From contig JAJDEW010000023.1 in the NCBI GenBank assembly GCA_029259595.1, positions 1 through 64,000 on the forward strand: a DNA stretch of 64,000 nucleotides, given 5' to 3'. Below, one piece after another: positions 7,980-20,100 of the stretch. Every line of letters begins with the position of its first letter. The first letter of the stretch is position 1. The DNA is from Planctomycetota bacterium. Its GTDB lineage: Bacteria; Planctomycetota; UBA1135; GCA-002686595. The notes under the pieces were generated by a model. It was given only the letters and a program-made list of their open reading frames with translations, had not been told where the DNA came from and did no database searches. The translations under genes and the position numbers were made by a program.

Positions 7980-10900
7980 ATGAACCCACGCTCCCCCCGC
8001 GTCCTGTTCCTCGGCCTCTTGGCCGCCCTGTCCGCCGCCTGCAACTCCGGCTCCGGTAGCTCCGGGGGCGGTACCGTCGTCGGCGGCGAACTGCTCCAGC
8101 GGCCGGACACGGGAGCGCTCTTTCTGAGCGAGACCCACCAGCGCGGCTCCGCCGGGCGCTTGTCCTTGATCGAGCTCAACTGGGGCCGCCTGGTCGACGT
8201 CTACGCTCTGGACGGGTCGGGACAACGCGAGGCTGCACCACGCCTGCGCGACTTTGCCGTGCGCGAGACGCTGACGAGCGACGGCGTGAACTACACGACG
8301 GACACCGACCCGTTCACGGGTCGGACGACGCTCTTGGTCCACCGTCGCGTAGACGAGGCCGGCTTCGCGGCTCTCCTGCGCCAGGCCAGCACCGACCTCC
8401 CGATCGTCCAGCCCAAATCGGACGACGGGTCGTCCCCGGCTCCCTTCTCGTATCTGGCGCGCAACGCGACCCTCGTCCTGCGCTTCGACGACTTGCTGAA
8501 GGACGGGCCCGAAGAACGGCTGGCGCTCGCCTCCATGATCCGGTTGCGCGTGGGCTATCCCCCCGTCGTGCCCTTCGAGGCGCGCTTCTTCTTCGATCCG
8601 AATCACGGCGGACTGTCCGGCGGGAGCTTCCACTCGACGCGTGTTCTCGTGGACCTGACGCTGTCTCCCGACGAAGGTGACGGGCCGGGCGCCTTCGACA
8701 ATCCGATCGGCCTTCCGGCCAGTCTCCCGGGCAACGACCGCCCCAACGTTTCGGTGCGGATCCCGACGCGCATCGTGCCGGGGCAGGGGGTCCTGCGCGT
8801 CCTGACGAACCTCTCCGGTGGAGTCCTGCGCACCAGCACGAACGGGCCCGCGGACCTCGGCTCGGCGACCCTCGACATCGTCCGCGCCCTGCGTTCGGGC
8901 AATGCGACCGACCTCTCGAACGGCTTCCTCGTGGACGACACGCCTCCGGCGATCGTCGGCACGTGGGGCGTGAACGTGAGCGCGGCCGCGGCCCAGCCCG
9001 ACGGCGCCCTCCTGGACCTCGTCTTCCCGAGTGCGTGCGCGCGCGCACCGCGCGCTGGTGACCGGCTCCAGATCGCGGGCCAAGAGCTCGAAGTGCTCGT
9101 CGCGGGCAGCGCTCCGGATCCCGTCACCGGCGCGGTGAGCGATGTCCTCGTGCGCCTGGACCCCGACTTTCCCACGACCGCTCCGCCCCTGGGCGCGGGC
9201 CTCTACCTGACCCGCTTCGAAGGCGGAACCGAGGTCCCGAGTGCGTGCTGGATCCGCTTCGTGCCACCGCCCGATCAGGACGGCTTCGTCTCGCCCGACG
9301 CGCAGGTCACGATGCGCTTCACCGAGGCGCTCGACCCGGTTTCGGTCCGCCCCTACGACGGCTTCCAGCTCATCCGCGGCGATGCCCAGGTCACGCCTGC
9401 GGCCACGAACACGGTGATCGGGACGGTCGCCCCCGCCGCTGGTTTCCGCGAGCACACCTTCCAGCCCCGCCTCTCCCTGACGCATGACCTGGGGGCGAGC
9501 GAGACGTACCACCTGCGCCTCGGCGAGGCCGAGGAGGGCCCCACCGACCTGGCGGGCAATCCCCTGCTGGCCACGATCACCGGGATCGAATTCGGGCTCG
9601 CTCCTGAAGCGCCGACGCGCAACACGGGCAGCTTCGTGTTGCGGTTCGACACGATCGACGAGTATGCGCCGCCCGGTTCGGCGGGCCCCGACGGCCTGCG
9701 CGAGATCCGCGGACAGATCCAACCGGATGTCGAGCTGGGCCTCCTGCGTCCGCGCCCCGTCGTGCGCCGTGCCTGGCCCATCGATGCCAACAATCCGGTC
9801 CCGGCCCTGATGTTTCCGCTGCCGGTGGGCATTCCGACGCCCCTGTCGCCGCTGGGCGGCAAGGTGATGGCCCTGTGGCGCTACATGGACGCGGGTTGGC
9901 TCGTGGACGACGAGTCGCTCTACGACATCGACGTCGAGGGCCTCGACTGGGCGCCCTTCGGTGCACAGGTCAGCGCGGACTTCTTCGAGGGTTTCGAGAT
10001 CCGGCTCGCGCACTCGAATCGCCTGCCCGACGAATACATGACGACGACCGGGCTCGTGTACCCCAATTCCGGCCTGCTCGACCAGCCCAACCTCTTCACG
10101 AACAACGTGCTGGCGGATCCGCGCAATCCGTTGACCGTGGTCCATGCGCGCGCGAACGGCTACAGGGTCGATCCGGCGGACCTCACGCTGACCAGCACGG
10201 GCCTGGCGGTCATGCCCTTCCCCCTCAATCGGGGCGTGGGCCCGAGGACGACCTACACGTGGCGCGACACGACGATCGTCGCCCGCGGCGGCAGCCAGAG
10301 CGGGGGCATTCCGTCCGCTGTCGAGGCCTCGCTCGGGATGTACGACGGCGCGGCGGCGGGCGACTTCGATGCGCCGGGCGAAGTGCCGTCCTACGGGCTA
10401 CCGCTCTTGATGCAACTCTCGTGCTATCCCTCCAATAGTGGCCTGGGCGTGAACAACTTCTCCCTCGCGGTCGCGCGCTTCACGCAGATCCAGCCGACCC
10501 TCCGGCTCAACTCGACCGGCGGCTTCAACCAGGCCGGTCAACGCGTGACCCGCGACCCCGATCTGCAGACCGTGCCGAGCGGAGGCTTCGATCCGACCAC
10601 GACGCCGCCCGGCGCGCCGACGCTCAGCGCCGATCCGGGCTTCTACTACGGACAGCTCCACACGGTGACCCGCCTGTCGCGGGCCTGCACGATCTGGTTC
10701 GACACCGAGAGCCCCACGGCGCGGCTCGAGGCGACCATCCTGGAACCGGCCGTGCTCCCGGACGGCACCGCGGTCCGCATCGAGGCGCGCGGCGCCCAGG
10801 GCTTCGCCGCCTCGGACGGAGCCGAGGTCGACGCCACGCGCATCGACCCCTATGGCGAGCTCAGGACGGGCTCCGTCAGCTACCTCGACGGGGATCCGAC

Positions 10901-11027
10901 TTGGAAGGCCGACCTCTCCGAGGTCCAGGGCGCGCGCTTCGTGCAGTTCCGCCTGACCTTCGAAGGCAACCTGGAGACCGGCATCGCCCCCGAGCTCTCG
11001 ACCCTCGCGGTGGCTTTCGAGCGCTGA
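7980..11027 (+). CDS. Large lipoprotein with SbsA-type Ig-like domain
   Basis: This 1015-residue protein begins with a lipoprotein-type signal ending LSAAC (Cys21) and a Ser/Gly-rich linker, so it is predicted to be lipid-anchored. Around residues 420-540 it has a bacterial Ig-like region of the SbsA/Big_5 type (PDAQVTMRFTEALDPVSV followed by a DLAGNPL strand), typical of surface-layer and adhesion proteins. The rest is beta-rich and I cannot assign it. The ATG at 7980 is the natural start; there is no obvious Shine-Dalgarno site. It lies 166 bases upstream of the giant Ig-repeat lipoprotein on the same strand, and the two may be transcribed together. Function unknown; probably structural or adhesive. 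Confidence 0.8.
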   Translation: MNPRSPRVLFLGLLAALSAACNSGSGSSGGGTVVGGELLQRPDTGALFLSETHQRGSAGRLSLIELNWGRLVDVYALDGSGQREAAPRLRDFAVRETLTSDGVNYTTDTDPFTGRTTLLVHRRVDEAGFAALLRQASTDLPIVQPKSDDGSSPAPFSYLARNATLVLRFDDLLKDGPEERLALASMIRLRVGYPPVVPFEARFFFDPNHGGLSGGSFHSTRVLVDLTLSPDEGDGPGAFDNPIGLPASLPGNDRPNVSVRIPTRIVPGQGVLRVLTNLSGGVLRTSTNGPADLGSATLDIVRALRSGNATDLSNGFLVDDTPPAIVGTWGVNVSAAAAQPDGALLDLVFPSACARAPRAGDRLQIAGQELEVLVAGSAPDPVTGAVSDVLVRLDPDFPTTAPPLGAGLYLTRFEGGTEVPSACWIRFVPPPDQDGFVSPDAQVTMRFTEALDPVSVRPYDGFQLIRGDAQVTPAATNTVIGTVAPAAGFREHTFQPRLSLTHDLGASETYHLRLGEAEEGPTDLAGNPLLATITGIEFGLAPEAPTRNTGSFVLRFDTIDEYAPPGSAGPDGLREIRGQIQPDVELGLLRPRPVVRRAWPIDANNPVPALMFPLPVGIPTPLSPLGGKVMALWRYMDAGWLVDDESLYDIDVEGLDWAPFGAQVSADFFEGFEIRLAHSNRLPDEYMTTTGLVYPNSGLLDQPNLFTNNVLADPRNPLTVVHARANGYRVDPADLTLTSTGLAVMPFPLNRGVGPRTTYTWRDTTIVARGGSQSGGIPSAVEASLGMYDGAAAGDFDAPGEVPSYGLPLLMQLSCYPSNSGLGVNNFSLAVARFTQIQPTLRLNSTGGFNQAGQRVTRDPDLQTVPSGGFDPTTTPPGAPTLSADPGFYYGQLHTVTRLSRACTIWFDTESPTARLEATILEPAVLPDGTAVRIEARGAQGFAASDGAEVDATRIDPYGELRTGSVSYLDGDPTWKADLSEVQGARFVQFRLTFEGNLETGIAPELSTLAVAFER

Positions 11028-11062
11028 GCGTCCCGAGGTCGCGCGGCGCCCCGGACAGCGGG

Positions 11063-11068
11063 TACAAT
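11063..11068 (+). promoter_or_regulatory. Possible -10 element (TACAAT)
   Basis: TACAAT lies in the 166-base gap before the giant Ig-repeat gene and matches the sigma-70 -10 consensus at 5 of 6 positions. No convincing -35 is present at 16-18 bases upstream, so support is weak. Confidence 0.2.
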
Positions 11069-11193
11069 CTTCCGCGTTCGGGGCGGGGACGCGGGAGTTG
11101 ATAGGAAGACCGTAAATCTGCTCCGGTCCCCTTCAAGAGCGTCGACGCGGGCCTCCGAAGACGGACCCGCGGCCTCCCCCGGTCCGCCTCCCC

Positions 11194-14100
11194 TTGACTC
11201 CCCACTTCCGTTCTCTGGCAGGCGGCCTCCTGGTCGCACTCCTCGCCGCGTGTGGCGCCGGTTCCGACGCCGTGCGCTCGCCGGTCAGCTCGACCGGTTC
11301 GTCTCTGTCCTCGAACGAGCCGAGCGCCGTGGCCGACGGCGTCGACCGCGCCGAGGTCCGGATCACGGTGCGCGACCGCGCGGGGCAACCGCTGGCCGGC
11401 CGGCGCGTCGTCATCCGCTCGAACGGACGCGACGACGTGCTCTTCCAGCCCGAGGAGCGGACGGGTCCTGACGGCACCGTGCTGGCCGGGATCGCCTCGA
11501 CGCGCGCCGAGCCGAAGACGATCACCGCGGTCGTCGATCCGGGCTCGAAGCCCGTGCTGCTCGAGGATCGCGTCATCATCGGGTTCGAGGCCAGCGAGGC
11601 GACGATCAGCGCCGCGCTGTCGAACGTCGAGCTGTCGAAGGCCGAAGGCCTGGTCGCCGATGGACGGGAAACGGTCGTCATCACGGCGACCGTCCTGGAC
11701 GCTTTCGCGAATCCCGTGCCCGGTCAGATCGTAGTCATCACGTCCAGCGGTACGGACAACACGATCGAAGGTCCCGCTGCCGCGACCGATGCCAGCGGAC
11801 GGGCGAGCGCGACGCTCGCCTCGCTCGCCGCGGAGGACAAGAACCTCACCATCACGATCAACCCCGGCCCCGGCCAGGTCGTCCTCGACGCGCGTCCGAA
11901 GATCACCTTCGTCGGTGACCGCAACAACGTGAGCGCGGCTCTCTCGACGATCGAGATCGATCCGCTGGGCGACATCGTGGCCGATGGCAGCGCCCTGGCG
12001 CGGATCGTCATCGTCGTGCGCGACGTCAACGAAAACCCCGTTCGCGGCCTGCCCGTGCAGGTCCTCTCGACCGGCTCCGGCAACACGATCGTGCAGCCCG
12101 AGAGCCCCACGGGACCCGACGGGGCCGCGACGGCGACGCTCGCATCCCTGCGCGCCGAGGACAAGACGATCGCGGCCTTCGTCGATCCGCTCGACCTCGG
12201 AATCGAGCTCGACGCCCACCCCGTCGTTCCGTTCGTGGCGGACGCCGCCAACCCCAGCCCGACGCGCTCGACCCTGACCGCCGGCGCCCCCGGGCCCTTC
12301 GTCGCGAACGGCCTCGATGGCACCGCCTTGACGGTCACGGTGGTCGATCCCAACGGCAACCCGATCGAGGGCCTCGAGGTCGCCTTCGCGGCCACCGGCG
12401 CCGGCAACGTGCTGACGCAGCCGGGGGGACCGACCGACGCGGCCGGCCAGGCCAGCGCGCACCTCGCGAGCACCGTGGCCGGCTCGAAGCAGGTCACCGT
12501 CGTGCTGGATCCCGCCGGTAGTGCGCTCCCGGTGAACGCCTCGGCGACCCTGAGCTTCCTCGCGGGCGGCGTCAGCGTCGCGAACTCGACCGTGACCGCG
12601 CTGCCCGCGACTCCCCTCGTCGCGAACGGCGTCGACACCTTCTCGCTCGCGGTCACGCTGCGCGACGCCTTCGGCAACCCGATCCAGGGCACGACCGTCC
12701 AGCTCGCGGCGAGCGGCGGCGGCAACCTGCTGAACCAGCCCGTCGGTCCCAGCGATGCCCAGGGCCTCGCCGTCGGGAGCCTCGCGTCCACCCTGGCGGA
12801 GACCAAGACCATCTCGGCGATCGCCGATCCGGGCGGCGCGGCCTTCGCGCTGACCGCGATGCCGACCGTCACGTTCGTGGCCGACACGCTGGGCGTCAGC
12901 GCGAGCTTGTCCTCGGTGCTGGTGGATCCGGCCGTCGGCACGGTCGCCGACGGTCTCGACACGGCCCATGTCACTTTCGTCGTGCGCGACGCCGCCGGCC
13001 AGCCTGTGCCGGGACAGACGGTCTCGTTCCGAACGAGCGGGAGTCCGGGCGACGTCCTCGTCCAACCCCTGGGCCCGACGGACGCTTCCGGGCTCGCGAC
13101 GGGAACGATCGCGGCAACCGTGGCCGAGACGAAGACGATCATCGCCACCGTCGATCCCGGCGCAACGGCGCTCGATCTGGCCGAGCAGCCGCTCGTCACC
13201 TTCGTCGGAGACGCTTCCAACCTCTCGGCCGCTCTCTCGGGCTTGGCCGTCGCACCCGCCTCCGTCGTCGCCGACGGCGTCGACGCGGCCACTCTGACCG
13301 TCACCGCACGCGATGCGAACGGCAACCCCGTGCCGTCCATCTCCGTGCTCTTCCAGTCGAGCGGCTCGAAGAACACGGTCACGCAGCGCGGCGCGACCGC
13401 GCTCGACGGCACCACCACGGGCACGTTGCGCTCCACGCGGGCAGAGACGAAGACCGTCACGGCCGTGCTCGATCCAGGCGGCCAAAACCTCGTAGTGGCG
13501 AGTCAGCCGACGGTGACGTTCCTTGCCGATGCACAGAACCTCTCGCCCAGCCTCTCGACCGTGGTCGCCGCACCCACCACCCTCGTCGCCGACGGGGCCG
13601 CCGCGACGACGCTCACGGTGCGCGTGGTCGACGTCAACAACAACGTCGTGCCCGGCGTCGTGGCCCAGCTCTTCGTCGACGGGGCGGGCAACGTGCTCAC
13701 GCAGCCCGGTGCGACCGGAGCTCTCGGCACGAGCTCCGGCAGCCTGAGTTCGATCCGCGCGGAAGAGAAGACGGTGACGGGCGTACTCGACCCGGCCGGT
13801 CTCGCGCTGCCGCTGGCGCAACCCGCGCTGGTGCTCTTCCAGGCCGACGCCGACAACCCCGACGGCACGCTGTCGGCCCTGGTCGCCGACCCGGCCAGCG
13901 GCGTGGTCGCGGACGGCCTCGACGCCTCGCTCGTCACCGTCATGGTCGTCGACGCCAACTCGAACCCGATCCCGGGCCTCGCGGTCCAGGTCAGCTCGGA
14001 CGAGCCTTCGGACGTCGTCACGCCGCTCGCCGCGACGACGGACGCGAGCGGCAGCTTTCGAGCGGAGGTCACGGCCACGGCGGCCGGCACGCGGACCATC

Positions 14101-17100
14101 TCGGCCGTGATCGATCCCGGCGGAGCGGCGGTGCCCGTCGTCGCGACGGCGGCGCTCGAGTTCGAACCCGGGGCGGTGAGCCCACTCGTCTCCACCATCG
14201 CAGCCAGCCCCACGAGCCTCGTAGCCGACGGCATCGAGCTCGCGACGCTGACGATCACGCTGCGCGATGCGAACGGCAACGCGGTACCCGGCGTCCTCGT
14301 CGAGGTCGACGCGAGCGGCACGGACAACACCTTGTCGCAACCCACCGGGCCGACGGACGCTTTCGGCCGCACCACGGCGACTTTGGCTTCGACCCGCGCG
14401 GAGACGAAGGTCGTGACGGCCGTGGCGGACCCCGCCGGCACGCCGATCGCCCTCGCGAATCCCGCCGAAGTCGTCTTCACGGCCGACCCCGAAGCCATCA
14501 GCCCGACGCTCTCGACCTTGACGGCGGTCCCGCTGGTCGACGTCGTGGCGGACGGCAGCACGGCCTCTCAGGTCACCGTCACCGTCCTGGACGAGAACGG
14601 CAACCCGGTGCCGGGCCAAGAGGTCGAGCTCTTCTCGGATGGAACGACGGCGAGCTTCGTCCAGCCCGCCTTGACCGACGCGAACGGCCAGACGACGGGC
14701 TCGATCACCTCGCTGACCGCCGAGGTGGTCGAGATCGGCGCGACGGTCAACCCGAACACGAGCGCCGTCGTCCTCGGCGCGCGGGTCGCCGTGACCTTCG
14801 TCGCCGACCCGACGAACATCGATGCGGGCGCCTCGACCGTGACGGTCACGCCGGGCACCGTCGTCGCGAACGGGCTGGACCTGGCCACGATCACGGTCAC
14901 GGTCTTCGACATCAACGCGAACCCGATCCCGAACGTCACGGTCGCCCTCAGCGCCAGCGGCACGAACAACGTGCTCGCCCCGCCTTCGGGAACGACGAAC
15001 GCCGCGGGACAGTTGAGCGCGACCCTCGCCTCGCTTCGTGCGGAGCCGAAGACCATCAGCGCGACGGTCGACAACGGCGTCACGCCGACGGTGCAGCTGG
15101 CTCAGATGCCCGTGGTCACGTTCATCGGGGACGTCTCCAACCCCAGCGCGGCGCTTTCGAGCGTGACGGCCCTGCCCACGGCAGGGTTGCTCGCCAACGG
15201 TATCGACACGACCACGGTCAGCATCCGCGTGGTCGACGTCAACGGCAACGTCCTTCCCGGTCGGACCGTCGACCTGGCTGCCACGGGCTCCGAAAACCTC
15301 GTCGTCCAGCCGGCCGTGACCGGCTCGAGCGGACAAGCTACCGGCACGCTCGCGACGACACGCGCCGAGACGAAGACCCTGAGCGTCGTCGTCGACCCGC
15401 TCGGGGTCGCGGTTGCACTCGACGACATGCCGGTCGTCACCTTCGCCGCGGATGCGGGCAACATCAGCCCGACCCTCTCCAGCGTCGATCTCGCCCCGCG
15501 GATCGTGGTGGCCGATGGCGTCGCGGCCGCGACGATCTCCGTCACCGTGATCGACGTGAACGGCAACCCCGTGCCCGGCGTGACGCTCGGCATCGATTCA
15601 TCGGATCCCGCCGACGTCATCGCGCCGCCGGCCGGTCCGACCGACGCCGCAGGCTTCGCCACGGGTTCCATTCGCTCGCTCGTCGCGGGCACGAAGACGG
15701 TGACGGTCACCGCTGACCCGGCGGGCGCGGCCGTGGTCCTGCCCTCGGTTCAGCTCGAGTTCCTGGCGGACGCCGACAACGTGAGTACCACGCTCTCGAC
15801 CGTGGTGGCCGCACCGGATACGGACCTCGTCGCGAACGGCATCGAGGTCAGCACGATCACGGTCACGGTCGTGGACGTGAACGCGAACCCGATCCCGGGC
15901 CTCGTCGTCGAACTCTCGAGCACGGGCACCGCCAACACCCTCACCCGCCCGGCCGGCCCCACGGACGCGAACGGCCAGGTCACCGCGACGCTCGCCAGCG
16001 TGCGGGCCGAAACGAAGGTCGTCAGCGCCGTCGTCGACCCGCTCGGCCACGCCGTCGCCCTGGCGGCGACTCCCGCGGTCACTTTCCTGGCGGATGCGGC
16101 CAACCCGAGTCCGACCCTGTCCGCCCTGGTCATGACGCCGCCCGGTACCGTCGTCGCGAACGGGGTCGATGTGGCCACGCTGACGATGACGGTGCGCGAC
16201 GTCAATGCGAACCCGATCCCGGGTCTCACCGTGGCGTTCTCGAGCACCGGCGCGGGCACGATCAGCACCCCTGCTCCGACCAACGCGGCGGGGAACGCGA
16301 CGGCGACGATCCACTCGACCGTGGCCGAAGCGAACCGCATCACGGGCGTCATCGATCCGCTCGGGGCCAACGTCACCGTTCTGGACCAGCCGGTCGTTCT
16401 CTTCATCGCCGACGCGGACAACCCGAGCATCGCCCTCTCGACCGTCGGCGCCGCGCCCCTGTCCGGGATCGTCGCCAACGGCGTCGCGATCACCACGATC
16501 GCGGTGACGGTGCGCGACACGTTCGGCAATCCGATCCCCGGTCGGCCGCTTTCGATTGGCGTCACGGGAACGTCCAACATGCTCTCGGCGGCGCCCGACA
16601 CCGATGCCGGAGGCTCGTCCTCCGCCACCCTGAGCTCGACCCGCGCCGAGGCGAAGACCGTCACCGTCGTCTACGACCCGTCCGGGATCGCGCTCGCGCT
16701 GGGCTCCGTCGTCGTTGAGTTCGTCGCGGACCCCACGACGATCAGCGCAGCCGGTTCCTCGGTCAGCGCCGTTCCTCTGGACGGCATCCTGGCGAACGGG
16801 GTCGACACGTCCACGATCTCGATCGTCGTCGTGGACGCCTTCGGGAACCCCGTGCCGGGGCAGAACGTCAACGTCGAGGCCACCGGATCGAACAACTCGA
16901 TCCTGCAGCCCCCGGCGCCGACCGACGGGCTCGGACGCGCTTCGGCGACGCTCTCCAGCCGTTCGGCCGAAGCGAAGCTCGTCACGGTGACCGTCAACCC
17001 GGCCGGGGCCGCCCTGGTCCTGCTCGACCGGCCCACGATCACGTTCGTCGCGGACCCCGACAACATCAGCGCGACGAAGTCGAGCGTGGTCGCCTCGCCG

Positions 17101-20100
17101 GATCAAAACGTGGTCGCGGACGGTCTGGCAGCCTCGGTCGTGACCGTCACGGTCATCGACTCCAACGACAACCCGGTTCCCGGCCGGCTCGTCCAGCTGG
17201 CGGTCTCCGGCACGAACAACACCGTCTCGCCGCTCGCTCCGACCGACGCGAACGGCGTCACCAGTGCCTCCCTGACCTCGCTGACGGCCGAGCTCAAGAC
17301 CATCACGGCCGTGGTCGACCCGGGCGTGAGCAGCATCCTGCTGGCCGACGCTCCGATGGTCCAATTCGTCGCGGACGCCGCCAACCCGAGCGCGACGCTC
17401 TCCAGCGTGAGCGCCGCTCCGGCCTCAGGCGTCGTCGCCAACGGAGTCAACGCCTCGACGATCACGACCGTCGTCCGCGACGCGAACGGCAACCCGATCC
17501 CGGGCATCGCGGTCGCCGTCTCGGCGACGGGCACCGGCAACACGCTCGTCCCCGCCAGCGGCACGACCGCGGGTGACGGCACGTTCGTGGCGACGTTGTC
17601 CTCGACCACCGCCGAGACCAAGCTCGTCACGGTCGTCGCGGACCCGGCCGGCGCGGCCGTGCTGCTCGCGGCCCAACCGACCGTCGATTTCGTGGCCGAC
17701 ACGTCGAACATCAGCGCGACCTTGTCGACGGTGACCGCCACGCCGACGACGGGACTGATCGCCGACGGAATCGAGAGTTCGACGCTCGACATTCAGGTCG
17801 TCGACGCGAATCAGAACCCGCTACCCGGGTTGCCGGTCGCCATCTTCATCGGTGGCTCGCAGAACACCCTGACGCCGCCAGGCCCTTATGTTACGGACGC
17901 GACGGGTCGCGTGACGGCGCTGTTGAGCTCGACCAAGTCCGAAGCCAAGACCGTTTTCGTCACCGCCGATCCGGGCGGTGCCGCGATCGCGCTGGCGGCT
18001 CAACCCGTCGTTGTCTTCCTTGCCGACTCGGACAACATCAGTCCGACCCTCTCGACCGTCGTCGCCAACCCCGCGACCGGCGTCGTGGCCAACGGCGTCG
18101 TGGCCAGCACGATCACCGTGACGGTCGTCGATGTGAACGCGAACCCCGTCCCCGGGCAGAACGTCCTCGTGACCGCCAGCGGAGCGGGCAACAACCTGAC
18201 GACCGCGTCCCCGACCAACGCCAACGGTGTCACGACGGTGCGACTCACGTCGATCGTGGCCGAACCGAAGACGGTGACCGCAGTTGCCGATCCGCTGGGA
18301 GCGCTCATCGTGCTGAGCACGACTCCCACCGTCGAGTTCATCGCCGATGCCGAGAACATCTCGCCTTCGCTCTCCTCACTGGTAGCCACGCCCTCGACCG
18401 GAGTCATCGCCGATGGCGTCGACACCTCGACGCTGACCGTCGTCGTGCGTGACGTCAACGGCAACGTCGTGCCGGGCGCCCTGGTGCAGCTCGACGTGAT
18501 CGGCACGAACAACACGATCGTCCAACCTCCGCCGACGGACGCCGCCGGAATGTCCTTCGGCACCCTGGCCTCAACCGTGGCCGAAGCGAAGCTCGTGCGC
18601 GCCACGGTCGATCCGGCCGGCAACGCGACCCTGCTCGCTGCGGCGCCGACGGTCGACTTCATCGCCGACGTCGCGAACATCAGCGTCGCCCTTTCGCTGG
18701 TCCAGGCCAGCCCTGCGATCGACGTCGTCGCGGATGGTGCGACGCTCTCGACCGTGACGGTCACGGTGCTCGACGCCAACCAGAACCCCGTTCCGGGCCA
18801 AGTGGTCGAGCTCGCCGCCACGGGTGCGGGCAATCTCCTGGTTCAACCCTCCGCGCCGACCAACGCACTCGGCCGCGCGATCGGCACCCTGGCTTCGACC
18901 GTGGCGGAGACCAAGACCGTCTCGGCCGTCGTCAACCCGGGTGGCAACTCGCTCGTGCTCCTCCAGCAGCCCGAGGTCGGCTTCGTGGCCGACGCCGCCA
19001 ACCCCTCCGCCGCCCTGTCCAACGTCAGCGCTGATCCTGCCAAGAACCTGATCGCGGACGGCGCCGAGCTCTCCACGATCACGGCCAACGTCGTGGACCC
19101 CAATGGAAACCCGATCGCGGGCATCGAGATCGAGCTGTCGATCACGGGGCTGGGCAACACGGTGGACATCCCCTCGAGCGTCACGGATGCGCTCGGCAAC
19201 TTCACGGCTACGCTCGCGACGACCGTCGCCGAGACGAAGGACGTGCGCATCACCGTCGATCCGAGCGGGGTCGCGGTCCTCCTGGCCACGCAGCCCACGA
19301 TCGAGTTCCTGGCGGACGCGGACAACATTTCGCCCGCGCTCTCCTCGGCAACGATCAGCCCGGGCGCCGGGATTCCCGCCAACGGCCTCGAGGAAGCCGT
19401 TCTCACGGTCATCGTCCGGGACGTTAACGGCAACGCGGTTCCCGGCCAGAACGTTTCGTTCACCTCGCCCGTCGCGGGCGACTTCCTGCAGCAACCGGGG
19501 ACGACCGATGCCGGCGGCTCGGCCAGCGGCACGATCGCGACGATCGAGCCCGGTGCCCGCACGCTCAACGTCGTCGTCAACCCCTTCAGCGCCCCGTTGC
19601 CCCTCGCCGACGCTCCCGGGGTCGTCTTCGACGAGGCGCCGCTCGTCCTCTACGTGCGCACGAGCGGCTCGGACGCGGACCGCGGCGTGCTGCCCGAGCG
19701 CGCCTTCCGGACCATCGGACACGCCCTCGCGCTCGCCGGTCCCACCGACGAGATCGTGATCGGCGGCGGCACGTATCCAGGCAACGTCTTGCTCTCCAGC
19801 GCTGGCCTGAGCGGCGCCCCGATCCGTCTCAGCGGAGACCGCGACGGCTCCCGCACCGGCGACGTCGGCCCCGTGAGCTTCGACGCGGGCTTCGGCCCCT
19901 ATGCGCTGCGCGTGCAGGCCGCCGCCCACTGGGAGATCACAGGGCTCGACCTGACGGGCTCGCCCTTCGGTGGCTTCGGTCTCGTAGCGACCGCGCAGAG
20001 CGACGGCCTGGTGCTGGCCGATTGCAACGTCTACGGCAACCAGACGGGCGTGCGCATCGAGTCTTCGTCCGACGTCCGGATCGAAGACTGCCGCATCTCG

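Noticed and set aside
10876-15336. Long minus-strand open frame (about 1486 codons) opposite the Ig-repeat gene
   Set aside because: Repetitive Arg/Asp-rich translation mirroring the Ig repeats, with no signal or domain.
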